A stretch of 64,000 nt of DNA from Cunninghamia lanceolata (Eukaryota; Streptophyta; Pinopsida; Cupressales; Cupressaceae): contig BSBN01001149.1 of NCBI GenBank assembly GCA_027924645.1, positions 3,348,001 through 3,412,000 of the forward strand, in the 5' to 3' direction. The stretch's first letter is position 1. Each line of letters opens with the position of its first letter. Below are positions 32,880 to 46,300 of this stretch, one piece after another. Below the pieces are notes generated by a model. The model made no database searches. It was not told where the DNA came from and worked only from the letters and a program-made list of their open reading frames with translations. Position numbers and translations under genes: made by a program.

Positions 32880-35800
32880 TGTTGTACCCAACCAAAATTT
32901 TTCCTTCATTATGGCATTTTGAACAAGTCTAGAAAATTTTTTGTTAAAAAGTCAAAAAAGCAAAATTTCTAAAAATAGATGTCGAGTTAGGTTTTCTAGG
33001 TTTCTTGAGATATGGATGTTGGAAAAACTTTCTAAAAACAGAATCACCAAATCAGGTGTCATGCTCGATTCTCATTGGTCGATTTTGCTTCACGATCGAC
33101 ACGGTTCAGACGGAATCTTCAAATGACCAAGTTTTCTCTACTGGGTCATTTCTACTTTTTCAGAAGGTGAAGCATGAGCTCGAAAGTCATCAAAAGAGAA
33201 AAGTTCACTTGCCAGAACACATCAACAAGTTTCCAACGTTGTTCCAACGACGCAAAACTAACAAACAGTCGTCGACTCGACAATGCATGCAGAACGATGC
33301 AAGATGGATCCAAGGTGAATTGAAAAGTTCAAAAATCATAAATTTGACTAAGTCTAGTGAAACTAGGCACCCCAGGTGGCTTGGGGCACCCAACTTCTCT
33401 TGTGTTAGTTTTTTGTTTACATTTTTTGAGAAACGTAAAAAATGCTTCCGTCAGCTCTTTTTCGGTTGGTAAAACTTGGTCAAACTTGGTCAAAAGTTAG
33501 TCAAAGCTAGGATTTCATCATAGATATGTTTAGACTACTCAGATCACCCTCCATCCCACCTCGACAGTCGTCAGAACGACTGAAATCGAAGATTGAACAG
33601 GAGCTGTGGGCACGGAAATTGAGAAAAGGTACAAAATTGAAGTTTTTCAAAACAATGGCTAAGTGTTGGAAAACCAGGTGCCCTAGGAGGCTTGGGGCAC
33701 CCAAAATCTCTAGAGTTAGTTTATTTTTGAAGTTTTTCTTCAAAAACGTGAATCTCCTTCTGTCAGCCTAGACCGGTTTAGTGTTGATCAGTTTAGCACG
33801 TTGTTTGAGGTGAATGTAAGGTACAATCAGCTCATTTTTCATTAGGCATGCATATTTTCTAGACCATCAAACTTAGTTTCATCCCAGTTGATAGAAATCG
33901 ATAGCCAAACATGGGTCTTGTGCCTCTGGAATGCACACGCAAACCAAGAAAATGAAAAAGTTGAAAAAACTAAAAAAATGTCGAAGTGTTGGGAAACCAG
34001 GTGCCCCAAGAGGCTTGGGGCACCGAACCTGAGCAGTGTTAGAATATTTTCATGTTTACAGTGTTTTCTGATAGTTTTGTGCCCAATCTTCACCCGTTGG
34101 TAGTTTTCAGGAGGTCAAACTTGGTCAAAGGATGTCAAATCGTCAAACGGAGGCAGGGGATGGAATCTCAGTTGATCAATCTCCAAAATGTCAGGATCAG
34201 TCAACTTTTTCAGTTCATGATGACATTTTGCTGCCTTGTTGAAGTTGGAGACAGGCCATATTTAAGTCAAAATGAGTGTTGAAGTGCCGAAAATGAAGAA
34301 AATTTTGTTAGCACTTCTTTCAACTCGCGTGTTCGATGACATCATCAAAGAAGATATTTTTCGTCATCTTCCACATGAAGCCATAGGCTCCTACAAAATA
34401 GGGATTCTTCCTATTCGAAGACATCCACTTGGATTTATGCTTTAAAAGATGCTTTCTTCATGGATGAGGGTGAAGTTTTCTTCTCACACAAATAAAGCTG
34501 CTTTTTTGACCAAAAGATTTATAAAGACAAGCTTTTGGCTTCTTTATTTCATTATCTTTTGCAGGTTGCATCCAGAGGAAAGATTTTATTTTTCTTTCAA
34601 CAAAGATTCAAAGACCCAAACTAGGTGCTTTTTCAATGTTCTCCATAGTTTCAGGTTGAGGAAGAAGAGAGGCTTACTTTTTCAGGGTCCTTGTTTCAAG
34701 GGGATCATTTTTCAGAAATCCGACCAGAGCTTTTTCAGTTTTCATCGAGATGGGTCCATCCAGATTATTATCCTCTTGAAGATTGGGAGTTGTGCTTTTT
34801 TTTGGGAAACTGCTTTTTTCCTGCTTTTTCGAGAAAATCTCTGATTTTTGAAAATCTGACAATCTGGGTTGCTTCGAAACAGAATTGCCTACAAAACCCA
34901 TGTGCCAACTTTTTTCGCTCAGAATCAACTTTTTAGAAGAAATTAGCTAAAGATATCAATGGATGACATCACCAAAAAGCTAGAATGTTGATGAGGATGC
35001 ATTTCAAAATAAAGCATCTTTAAAACATATGCTTTTTGTTTTAAAGCATGTGCTTTCATCTTAAGCTCATCCATTCTATATTTAGAAAGAAATCACCTTG
35101 TGATAGATGGAATCTTTTTTGTTTTAAAGCATATTGCTTTAAAGCATTTGTTTATTGTATCTTTGTCTTAGAATAGTAATAAAGCTTGCGAGTTGGCAAG
35201 TTAGGGTTAATCAAGGAGATTTTAGGGTTCCCTACATCTTTGATTTTAGTATAAATAAGGGCATCCTTGCCCATTGTTTGTAATGACTTTTGTGATAGCA
35301 AATTTGTTGTGCCTATTCTAGCCTACAAACATTGTTATTCCAAGTGTTTGTTCACTTTGTGTTCATTGTTCTCCAGTGTTTGATCGCTTGTTGTATTCCT
35401 ACCTTTTGCTGCAGCATTGTTGTCCTAGAGTTGTATTAAATTTTGGGATGTTGAATAGAAGTCTCATGCCTACTTTGCTCTGATATTCTATATCGATTCA
35501 TCAGGTTTTCATCGTCAGATGTGTAACTTCTGTAGCTTTCATTTTCAGCTTTCATCATTAAAGTACTTTTAGTCTTGTGGTGTAAATCTGGAGGAAAACT
35601 GCTTGAGTTTTTGTGTTAACAATCATTCCTTGTTCACTTTCAACTTCCTTTGCTCTGAATTTACTCAGGAGATTGAAAGTGTCATTTGTCTATGCCTAGT
35701 TGTAATAGAAGTTTTATAAAAAGGAAAAAAAACCTCTTCTGTAGCATTTAGAGTTTTATAACCTTGTGATCGCAGCTGAGAATCAAAAAGAAGATAGGCA

Positions 35801-35935
35801 AAGTTTCATTTAATTATCTTTTCAGTGAACATCAGAAAGAAAGGGAACTCCCCCTTCCAATAGGAGAGCAGTTTATCTATGCATAGCTGTTCATTTCCAA
35901 ATCGCATTCCAGAGGTGTGAATTGAAATACCAATA
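32880..35935 (+). repeat. Element D LTR2, shared by both interiors (3,056 bp)
   Basis: Starts TGTTGTACCCAACCAAAATTTTTCC like LTR3 and ends ACCAATA like LTR1. It holds three units with GGTGCCCC..GGGGCACC dyads (a perfect 11-bp stem with 3-base loop at 34000-34024), AAAGCA dyads at about 34990-35150 and a TATA box at 35250-35257. Confidence 0.9.
34000..34024 (+). repeat. Perfect 11-bp hairpin in element D LTR2
   Basis: GGTGCCCCAAG-AGG-CTTGGGGCACC. The other two units of the LTR, near 33366 and 33677, have imperfect versions. LTR3 has GGCGCCCC with GGGGCACC at 40368-40392 (a G-T type pair). Confidence 0.7.
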
Positions 35936-36297
35936 GTTTTCTGGTGCCCACCATGGGGCATGAGGCATAAAACTTCAAGCAAGCTTAGGCTTATGTCACA
36001 GGAATGACTGTCTGGTATCCTTCTACCCTAGTTCAACAACCAAATCTTACACGACCAGCTATTCAACCAAATCTTGTATGAGTGGAAGGAGAGCAAAAAA
36101 ACATCATTAGCAACCTTAGAAGTTTCATATTTGCACAAAAGGAAAGTCCTGATTAGTGGAGAAACACGGCTGCTATCCTTCACGAAGAAGAACACAAAGT
36201 AGATATTGCAGCAAGAAGACCAATATTACCACCTCCTGCATGGCAATAGATAATCCTGGCTCACAGGGTTTATTCAAGGAGGGGAAGAGACGGTGCT

Positions 36298-38383
36298 ATG
36301 GATCCTTTTTTCCAAGATCTTATTCCTACAAAAGTTGGAAAAGCATCCAACATAGTTCTTGAAGTTTAGATAGTTCCTGAAGTCAAGCAAGAAGAACCTC
36401 ATGAGGAACTAGTAATCCAGCCTAGAGCAATGGCTGATGCAAATAATAATAATCACAATAATCTGAATCAGAGGCATCCACCCCCATTGCCTTGGGGTAA
36501 AAACATTGGACCTTTGGCACTAGGAGAATATCATGAGCTTCCTGAAGGATCAAGAAAAAGTTTTCCAAAGTTTCATGGTGATGGCAAGCAGCATCCTGAT
36601 GAGCACATTTATGCCTTCACCACCGCCTATGGGATTCTTGGCGTTGCACATGAAGATGTTGTAGTGCGTTTGTTTGTGGAATCATTACAAAGCTTAGCAG
36701 CTAAATGGTTTAATCACCTCGCTACCAGCTCTATCACAAGTTGGGAGTCAATGAGAGAAATTTCTCACTCGTTTCAAACCTGTAAAAGACAGTCATGTCT
36801 TGATTACACAACTATCAAACATCAAGAAAGACAAAAGTGAGCTGATGTGAGAGTTCATGGCCAGATTTGACCATTTGGTTGGAAAAGTCGTGAACACCCT
36901 AAATCCTTTGTCAGAAATTCTACTAAGTTGTTTCACGAATGCAGAATTTTTAGAAATTTCTTTCTACCTCAAGGAAAGACATGCTACAGAACTACAAGAA
37001 GCTCAGGAGTATGCTATTGAATTAGAAGATCATATGATCACTTCAGGAAAGACCCAGAGAGATTTAATCAAACCACTGGTGCCCTTGAATGTTGTACCAC
37101 TTCAGCAAGTTCCATCTCCTTCAAGTATACCATATTCTTTCATTAACTATGTCAGTGATCAGCCTGCTTCACCTGTGCATCAAGTATCACCTATGCATTA
37201 AGAGGCAGATGTGTCTTCTGCAATACAAATTTACTACTTGTTCCATGCAACAAACCAACATGACAGAGAAATTTGCTCGGAGATGAGAAGATTCATGCAA
37301 ATATTAAAAGCATCAAATGAAAATTAAGGATTTTTGGATAATCCTGAACGTCTCTTTGATGAATCCGATGGTGGCTCTATGAAGGGATTTTACCAATGTA
37401 AATCAAATATTAAAAGGGATCATTTTCCTAACTCTATTTCAAGTGACATCATGTGTTTTCATATGGAACATGAATGTCCATCGGAAGCTGAAATTTTGCA
37501 TAATTTCTTCAAATATGAAGAAGGATCGTTGAAGGAAGAACCTAAAGAAATGCACAACTTGCATACTTTTCCTGAAGAAGAAGAAGTGCAACAATCTTCT
37601 CAAGAGAAAAATTACAAGGAAGAGATCAAATATGCTTCAGAGACCAATGAAGAATCCATTTTCTTCTTCTCATCTTTTGAAGGTTGGTTTGAAGAACCTA
37701 TGTCAGATACATTCAAAGAAGAAGAGACCAAAGAAACATTACAATTGGAGCAAGAACAAGATCTTCTTCATTTTGAAGATGATTCATCATTGGAGGAATT
37801 TCTCAAAAATGGAGATCTAATGGAAGATTCATCATTGGATCTCGATAGTTTTCTACATCACTTGGAGAGTGATTCTTTAGTAGAGGATATTGTAAATTTT
37901 CTTTTACAATTTAGCCTATCTTCATCTTTGTCTCAAGAATCCTTCATACACACTAGCGAAGAAGACGATGTTGAGTCCATCTTTGAATTTACTAATGCTA
38001 TGCAACCAATGTGGAACGCAACATATCAAGAAGTCTATGGAGAAGAGAAGTTCATGGAATATTCAGTTTTGGTCACTAAAGAGGATGATATTGAAAAGTC
38101 AGAAATTCTTGACAAATGCTTTGTGAGATACACCGTGTGTGGAATAGATCAAGAAGATGAAGATGAAGAGGAAACATATAGCTCAGATGAATCTGTATTT
38201 GATTATACTTACTTAACAAAAGAAGAAAGATACATGAATGCTGAAGAGGAAGTGATGCTGGATATCCACATTGAAGAAGAGTACTCCACAGAGGATGATG
38301 AGATTCTAGGTAATGAATGGGAAAGTGAGCTATTAGGTGAAGATGTTCGAGAATTTGAGCATTCAGATCTTGACGATTCATAA
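36298..38383 (+). pseudogene. Element D gag, copy 2 (broken)
   Basis: Same protein as copy 1. From ATG at 36298 there is a TAG at about 36367 (CAG in copy 1). The core frame 36430-36840 is open, then come the shared TGA and frameshift, then the frame 36857-38383 with TAA at 37199-37201 and at about 37325 (CAA in copy 1 at both). The acidic C-terminal region is continuous from 37334 to 38383. It includes SLEEFLKNGDLMEDSSLDLD and EEEYSTEDDEILGNEWESEL. All private stops are C-to-T changes. The shared breaks predate the duplication of the interior. Confidence 0.8.
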
Positions 38384-38398
38384 GATTTTAAAGAGTGA

Positions 38399-38848
38399 AT
38401 GGATGAAAACACAACCAATGAAGAAGCCCCTGTAGCACTTGAAAAATGGGCAATGACAGTTCTGGATCCTATAAGCCAAGAATCAGTAATGAGAGTTGTG
38501 TATGAGCAGCTTGCACCTTTTCTAGAAGATGATGCATTGACTAAATACAAAGTTGCATGTGTACAAGATATAAATGAAACTCATATTCAATATGTGGTGA
38601 TGACCATTCCCACAAATGTACTTTGGCCACAAGACTTTCTTGTATATCTTCAGAAGGAGGTTTTATACCTCCACCTATTGCAGAGGTTGCTTGCTTTGGA
38701 AGAAGATGCTCCACCTGATCTCTGGCATATCAATCAGTTCCTCAAAAACTTCTCATGGCTTGAACGTGAATATTCTCCTGAATCATGGCTCTTTGAGAGG
38801 ATGTTGCAAAGAAAGGAAAGTTTTGTGCTACTAAGACAATCTTCATAG
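38399..38848 (+). CDS. Element D second ORF, copy 2 (149 residues, intact, function unknown)
   Basis: ATG 15 bases after the gag stop; the frame is open for 149 codons. It begins MDENTTNEEAPVALEKWAM and ends FVLLRQSS, with Trp-containing motifs (VLWPQDFLVYLQ, DLWHINQFLKNFSWLERE) and an acidic, Leu-rich character. No signal peptide or membrane segment is seen and I do not recognise a family. It could be the C-terminal part of an ancestral longer gag frame or a separate accessory protein. Conservation with copy 1 is not independent evidence, since both come from one insertion. Confidence 0.45.
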   Translation: MDENTTNEEAPVALEKWAMTVLDPISQESVMRVVYEQLAPFLEDDALTKYKVACVQDINETHIQYVVMTIPTNVLWPQDFLVYLQKEVLYLHLLQRLLALEEDAPPDLWHINQFLKNFSWLEREYSPESWLFERMLQRKESFVLLRQSS

Positions 38849-39247
38849 CTAAGGAGAGATGGTTCTTACTTTTCTAAATCTATTGATGGTTTTATGTGAC
38901 AGTCCTAATTTCATCTCATCCTCACTCAGGAGAAAGAGTGCGTGAAACACTTTTTGTTCTCGTAATGTGTTTCCCCTTTCTGTGATGTGATCGTTATGTC
39001 TTAATGTTTTTCCCCTTTTTGTAATGTGATAGTTGTGTTCTTTGTGTGTTCTAGGAAGTTCCAACTTCTTAGGTGATTTTAGGAAGTCTGGTTTTAGGTG
39101 ATGTAGGGAAAAGTCTTGTTCTAGGTGATTAGGAATGTGACCTAACTCTATTGCCCAACTAATAAGGCACTGGTCCAAGCAAAAGCCTAGAGATTCTCAG
39201 TTCTCCTATGTCATAAGTATCTGCCATGGTCCCCAGACATAGCCAAT

Positions 39248-42057
39248 TGTTGTACCCAACCAAAATTTTTCCTTCATTATGGCATTTTGAACAAGTCTAG
39301 AATTTTTTTTGTTAAAAAGTCAAAAAAGCAAAATTTCTAAAAATAGATGTCGAGTTAGGTTTTCTAGGTTTCTTGAGATATGGATGCTGGAAAAACTTTC
39401 TAAAAATAGAATCACCAAATCAGGTGTCATGCTCGATTCTCATTGGTCGATTTTGCTTCACGATCGACATGGTTCAGACAGAATCTTCAAATGACCAAGT
39501 TTTCTCTACTGGGTCATTTCTACTCTTTTAGAAGGTGAAGCATGATCTCAAAAGTCATCAAAAGAGAAAAGTTCACTTGCCATAACACATCAACAAGTTT
39601 CCAACGTTGTTCCAATGACGCAGAACTGACAAACAGTCGTCGACTCGACAATGCATGCAAAACGATGCAAGATGTATCCAAGGTGAATTGAAAAGTTCAA
39701 AAATCATAAATTTGACTAAGTCTAGTGAAACTAGGCACCCCAGGTGGCTTGGGGCACCCAACTTCTCTTGTGTTAGTTTTTTGTTTACGTTTTTTGAGAA
39801 ATGTCAAAAGTGCTTTCGTCAACTCTTTTTCGGTTGGTAAAACTTGGTCAAACTTGGTCAAAAGTTAGTCAAAGCTAGGATTTCATCATAGATATGTTTA
39901 GACTACTCAGATCACCCTCCATCCCATCTCGACAGTCGTCAGATCGACCGAAATTGAAGATTGAACAGGAGCTGTGGGCACGGAAATTGAGAAAAGGTAC
40001 AAAATTAATTTTTTTTTAAAAAATGGCTAAGTGTTGGAAAACCAGGTGCCCTAGGAGGCTTGGGGCACCCAAAATCTCTAGAGTTAGTTTATTTTTGAAG
40101 TTTTTCTTCAAAAACGTGAATCTCCTTCTGTCAGACTAGACCGGTTCAGTGTTGATCAATTTAGCACGTTGTTTGAGGTGAATGTAAGGTACAATCAGCT
40201 CATTTTTCATTAGGCATGCATATTTTCTAGATCATCAAACTTAGTTTCATCCTAGTTGACAGAAATCGATAGCCAAACATGGGTCCTGTGCCTCCGAAAT
40301 GCACACGCAAACCAAGAAAATGAAAAAGTTGAAAAAACTAAAAAAATGTCTAAGTCTTGGGAAACCAGGCGCCCCAAGAGGCTTGGGGCACCCAACTTGA
40401 GTAGTGTTAGAATATTTTCATGTTTACAGTGTTTTCTGACAGTTTTGTGCCCAATCTTCACCTGTTGGCAGTTTTCAGGAGGTCAAACTTGGTCAAACGA
40501 TGTCAAATTGTCAAACGGAGTCAGGGGATGGGATCTCAGTTGATCAATCTCTAAAATGTCAGGATCGGTCAACTTTTTCAGTTCATGATGACATTTTTCC
40601 GCCTTGTTGAAGTTAGAGACAGGCCATATTTAAGTCAAAATGAGTGTTGAAGTGTCGAAAATGAAGAAAATTTTGTTAGCACTTCTTTCAACTCGCTTGT
40701 TCGATAACAACATCAAAGAAGATATTTTTTCGTCATCTTCCACATGAAGCCATAGGCTCCTACAAAATAGGGATTCTTCCTATTCGAAGACATTCACTTG
40801 GATTTATGCTTTAAAAGATGCTTTCTTCATGGATGAGGGTGAAGTTTTCTTCTCACACAAATAAAGCTGCTTTTTTGACCAAAAGATTTATAAAGACAAG
40901 CTTTTGGCTTCTTTATTTCATTATCTTTTGCAGGTTGCATCCAGAGGAAAGATTTTATTTTTCTTTCAACGAAGTTTCAAAGACCCAAACTAGGTGCTTT
41001 TTCAATGTTCTCCATAGTTTCGGGTTGAGGAAGAAGAGAGGCTTACTTTTTTAGGGTCCTTGTTTCAAGGGGATCATTTTTCAGAAATCCGACCAGAGCT
41101 TTTTCAGTTTTCGTCGAGATGGGTCCATCCAGATTATTATCCTCTTGAAGATTGGGAGTTGTGCTTTTTTTTGGGAAACTACTTTTTTCCTGCTTGTTCG
41201 AGAAAATCTCTGATTTTTGAAAATCTGACAATCTGGGTTGCTTCGAAACAGAATTGCCTACAAAACCCATGTGCCAACTTTTTTCGCTCAGAATCAACTT
41301 TTTAGAAGAAATTAGCTAAGGATATCAATGGATGACATCACCAAAAAGCTAGAATGTTGATGAGGATGCATTTCAAAATAAAGCATCTTTAAAACATATT
41401 CTTTTTGTTTTAAAGCATATGCTTTCATCTTAAGCTCATCCATTCTATATTTAGAAAGAAATCACCTTGTGATAGATGGAATCTTTTTTGTTTTAAAGCA
41501 TATTGATTTAAAGCATTTGTTTATTGTATCTTTGTCTTAGAATAGTAATAAAGCTTGCGAGTTGGCAAGTTAGGGTTAATCAAGGAGATTTTAGGGTTCC
41601 CTACTCCTTTGATTTTAGTATAAATAAGGGCATCCTTGCCCATTGTTTGTAATGACTTTTGTGATAGCAAATTTGTTGTGCCTATTCTAGCCTACAAACA
41701 TTGTTATTCCAAGTGTTTGTTCACTTTGTGTTCATTGTTCTCCAGTGTTTGATCGCTTGTTGTATTCCTACCTTTTGCTGCAGCATTGTTGTCCTAGAGT
41801 TGTATTAAATTTTGGGATGTTGAATAGAAGTCTCATGCCTACTTTGCTCTAATATTCTATATCGATTCATCAAGTTTTCATCGTCAGATGTGTAACTTCT
41901 GTAGCTTACATTTTTAGCTTTCATCATTAAAGTACTTTTAGTCTTGTGGTGTAAATCTGGAGGAAAACTGCTTGAGTTTTTGTGTTAACAATCATTCCTT
42001 GTTCACTTTCAACTTCCTTTGCTCTAAATTTACTCAGGAGATTGAAAGCGTCATTAG
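39248..42057 (+). repeat. Element D LTR3, left part, interrupted by element B
   Basis: 2,810 bp, matching LTR2. It ends with ATTAG (42053-42057), the target duplication of B, and continues at 49590-49841. Total without B is about 3,057 bp, equal to LTR2. Confidence 0.9.
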
Positions 42058-43147
42058 TGTTGATAACTGAGAGGGGGGGTGAATCAGTTATCCTAATTAT
42101 TTCTTCTTTCTGAACTTTCTTATTAATCAATGCAACATTAATTCAAACAAACAAACATTACCATGAAATGAAATACACATGACACAGTATTTTTGATGTG
42201 GAAACCCTGTTAAGGGAGAAAACCACGGGGTGATTAACCCAAAGATTATTCTCTGTTAGAAGAATAAGGAATTACAAAATGGCACTTGCTAATTAGGGCT
42301 CACTGCCTGAGCACACTGCTCACAAAGGAGGCACACTACCTACAAGGAGACACACTGTCTACAAAAGAATGTTATACAATACTTGAACTAATTGGAAGCA
42401 TCCACATATGCTGGAGTTCAGTTCCGGTTAGGCTCGGTACACTGATCTGTTGCACTTCATCTTTCCTCTTCTCTTTATTCTACTTTTCTTTCACATACCG
42501 GATCTTTCTTACTGCTTCTATTCTGCTCTGCTCTTATTCGCATATCACATCACATAACTTCATTTCTCATAACTAAATCCATCCTATATATATATCCGTA
42601 CAAATGATTTCATTATCTTTCTAGTCGGCCCCGGAACAGTTTATCTTCTCACAAAGTCTGTTCTGTTGACTGAATCCTTGCACATCAAGTAATGCAGATC
42701 AAGCATATACTTGTAGATATCATTAATCATGTTGGCCAAACATGATTCATGCCTTCACAACCTTTACCATCATCAGTAACACATCTGGAAAATAGTCTGA
42801 TGTTCTGTTAGTCAGTTCTTCCTCTGTTCACACTGTCACTCAGGAATCTGGTACTCAACTATTCATATATTTTTCCTTGTCCATCACCGGAGGCTAAATC
42901 CTTGGAATATACCACTCAAGGTAGTCCTCTTGACTTCCCCAGTTCTGCACTGCACCAAGATACTTCCTCTGAGAGATCCGGACCTATCTGTCGGACCTAG
43001 CCACATGCTCTGTTCTTGTTCACCGGACCACAATAATCTTCATTTTGACTTCCGGTAGAGACACACCATGACTTGCGGATATGTGGGATGACCTTTGTTG
43101 CCATCAATGACAACAACCATGAATCCATATAGTGTCTCTTGCCAACA
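42058..43147 (-). repeat. Element B 3' LTR (1,090 bp)
   Basis: Reads TGTTGATAACTGAG...GCCAACA on the plus strand. It includes the terminal hairpin (42062-42070 with the TCAGTTATC that follows) and the dyad ladder at about 42280-42362. Confidence 0.93.
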
Positions 43148-43148
43148 A

Positions 43149-43159
43149 TCTCCCCCTTT
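43149..43159 (-). promoter_or_regulatory. Polypurine tract of element B
   Basis: AAAGGGGGAGA on the minus strand, next to the 3' LTR. Three similar tracts lie further upstream in the element (about 43200-43310), as in A. Confidence 0.8.
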
Positions 43160-43379
43160 GGCATTGATGGCAACACTTAGTGAAAAATGACTAAGTGTTT
43201 ACACTATGCTCCCCCTTGGCTGATGCTCTGTCTTTATATACATTTTTCGGAGCTCCCCCTTAGTTGGATTCCTCATTTTTCACTACTCCTCACTCCCCCT
43301 TTGACATCAATGGCAAAGGGTAGGGTCCGCACACCAAAATTTTCAAGAATTTTACTATACTTGGCTGTATATTACATAT

Positions 43380-46300
43380 TCACAAAAACTGAAGAATGTC
43401 TGCAAAGGATGTCTTCAATTGGATGAGTTCTGTAGCCCAACTTTGCTTCATTCTATCCAAAATTGAAATGTGACCACTCAACAAAAATACAAAAGCTTCT
43501 GCCCTCTTAAGATCTGTCGGATCATTGGTTTGAGCGGTAGACTTAGCATCACTTATGGCCTCATGCATGGTCTCTAACTGGGGATAATCATCCTTCTAAG
43601 TTCTCCCATCTGGTTAATTATATTCTTCCTTTCCTTTTCAAAGTTCTTTATTGCATTTTTGATTGCAATAGTTTGACATTCTTGATTTACTATGGAGGAA
43701 GAGAGAGGATCAAAACTTTGAGACAAACTCAGTAGTTTGTCCTGTTCCTCTTTTATTTTCTTCTCAATTTCTACTGTTGCTTTTGACCAGGAGATACAAA
43801 ATTTGTAAATGTCACCGCCATCCTTAAGAGCATTTTCTAAGCTCTTTATTCCAATACTCATATTTCTCCTATCATTAGAGATTAATCCTAGTACCTCTGA
43901 GAATCTCTTATCCAAAAACTCCTTCCAGACCATTTCTTCAGCTGATTTTTCTAGAGAATCAAAATGTGTACCAACACTGCTGACTAAGGTTTTGAGATTA
44001 CTGGAAGAGGAGGCTGTGGGATTTTTCTGGACTGATGGCATAATCTTTTCAAGCACTCCGAAAGCAGCTTCTATCAACTCACAGTCTTCCATATGAGACT
44101 TTAGGAGTTTTTCATTTGCCTTAGCATTTGCAAATGAAGCTATCTTCATTGTCTGTATCGGAGAGAGGGAATCAAAATTGAATGGACCTTGTAGAAGCTT
44201 CGGTTCATCAATCTCTATTGTTTCTTTGCTCAGAATTTTTTGGACAGTTTGTGCAGTGTCTCTTGCTGGAGACAGATGTTTCTTCTCTTCTACAGTCTTG
44301 GAGCTGTCCTTTGGAGTTTTCTCTCCTTCTACATTCTTACCACTATCAGTTGTGGTTTTCTCTGTTGGAGTCTTCTCTTTATCTGCAACCTTGGTACTGT
44401 CAACTTCTTTTTCTTTTACCACTGCTTCTTTCTCCTGTAATTTCTCTTCTTCTTTGGATCCGGAGACTGTAGGGGAAACCGGAGGAGAAATGTTGGTTTG
44501 TTCACGACCCATCTCTTCTGTTGCTTTCTTAGAAGTTTCTTCTGCAACACTTGTGGATGAGGGATCAATACCCAAGTCCTCTACAGTAGGAAGATTAAAC
44601 CTTTTGAAGGCCTTCCGGAGGATCTCTTTTGTATCCATGGCCACCTTGTTAGTCTCACCAAGCATGAGTTGATTCATCCTTGCTTTACTCCTGAACTCAT
44701 CTTTGTAGTCTTTGAATATTATGTTCATTGTCTTGGGATCAATTTGAGGATATAGCTGAATAGCTATCTGCTCCCGGATCTCAAGATCTTTTGCCAGGGC
44801 ATTGTTCTTTCTTATTTCTAACTCCTTTTCTAGGCTTTTAGGAATTAGAGATATAATCTCAATAAAAGCCTTATTGTATATGTTCAGATACCTGATTGTG
44901 GCTTCCTGCAGGATCTTTTGGTCAGCCTCATTGTAGTCATCATAGAATTCAGCCATTGGTTGAAGGTTTCCATCCACAGTGACGGATTTGATTACACTCT
45001 CTAGAGACAGGGTGGGCTTTTCAACAAATTCCTCTGCCATTTCTTCCTTGTTTTGGCCTATGGAGGGTTTACCAGATCCTTTCTTTTTTTGCTTCTTTAT
45101 TTCCTTTATCCCCTCATCTGATTCAGTTTCCTCTTCATCTTTCTGACTTGTATAAGCCCTTGTGGCTTTTATTTTAGACCTTTTCTCTCCTTTACCGGAT
45201 GTCTGACCTTCTAGTTTTGATGTTTTTGAGCTTTTGGTTGTGACAGGTGTAGATCCTTTTGATGATCTGGTCCAGGTTGAGGTGTCCACCGGAGTACTTT
45301 TCTTGCTTTTCTTTTCTACCTCTTTCTTCTCTTCCTCAGCCTTTCGCCTCTTTTCCCGGTTGGCATCAATTGCCTCCTTTGGGATGCCTAGGCCTTGAGC
45401 AATATGTTCTACTTCTTTTCTCACCTTCCTCTTTATCTCAAGTTCTCTGAGTTCCACATAGATCTTCACACTCAGTTCCTCAAAGGTTCCAAACCTTTCT
45501 GCCTTTGGATCTTTAGGCTGACTTAGCATGTGTTGAACATGCAACTCCATAATCTGTTCATCCACTTCATACCCCATGGGCATGATCCACACAGTTCTTG
45601 GTTCTACTGCCTCCATTAGGCACTGATCTGTTTCTACCATAAAGCATACTGTGTCTTTGTACTTCTCAATAAGAGACTGGGGAATTCTTTCTCTTGCTTG
45701 CATCATGCTCTGAAAGTTCTTGAAATATCCCCACAGGGCTATATTTCTTGCTTTAGCATCTCCAAGTCCATGCAAATAATCTCTGATTTGGATGGCAACT
45801 GGTCTGTCATTCTGCCATATCCATCCACTAGATCTGGGAAGCTCATTCATGTAATAAAAGAATAGACAAAGGATCAAACTACCATACTTGAAGGAGTCCT
45901 TCTTGTCCTTCTTAATCTTCTGCAGATTTTCCAAAAGTTGGTTTAGAAGAAGCTCACACAAATCATAGTCTGCATTCTCTTTTAGCATTTGATATGCTGT
46001 GTAAATTGCAGTTCCCAGCACTAAATTTTTCCTATTGGAGTGATAAATCTTGTAACCAGTTATCATAGATGCAAATTTGACATCCGGTTCAGTGATGTCT
46101 TCAATTGTCATAGCTCTCTTATCAAATTTTGATCTGGTTGCATCACTAGCTGTCTGATTTTTGACAGACTTGAGGATAGGTATTCCACCAGATGAGTGCA
46201 AACCGGTTATAGCCCTAATTGCATCTTTGGTGATCTTAAAAGGCTTGTTCAACCATAGGAAATTGTCATGCACTCTACTCAGTACATACCAGACCCATTC

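Noticed and set aside
33005..33472. 155-codon open frame in D LTR2
   Set aside because: Present at full length in one LTR only, overlaps hairpin units, no recognisable protein feature.
43574..46273. 899-codon ORF2 of B as a host gene
   Set aside because: It lies between LTRs, primer site and polypurine tract of element B and has homologues in the same place in A and C.
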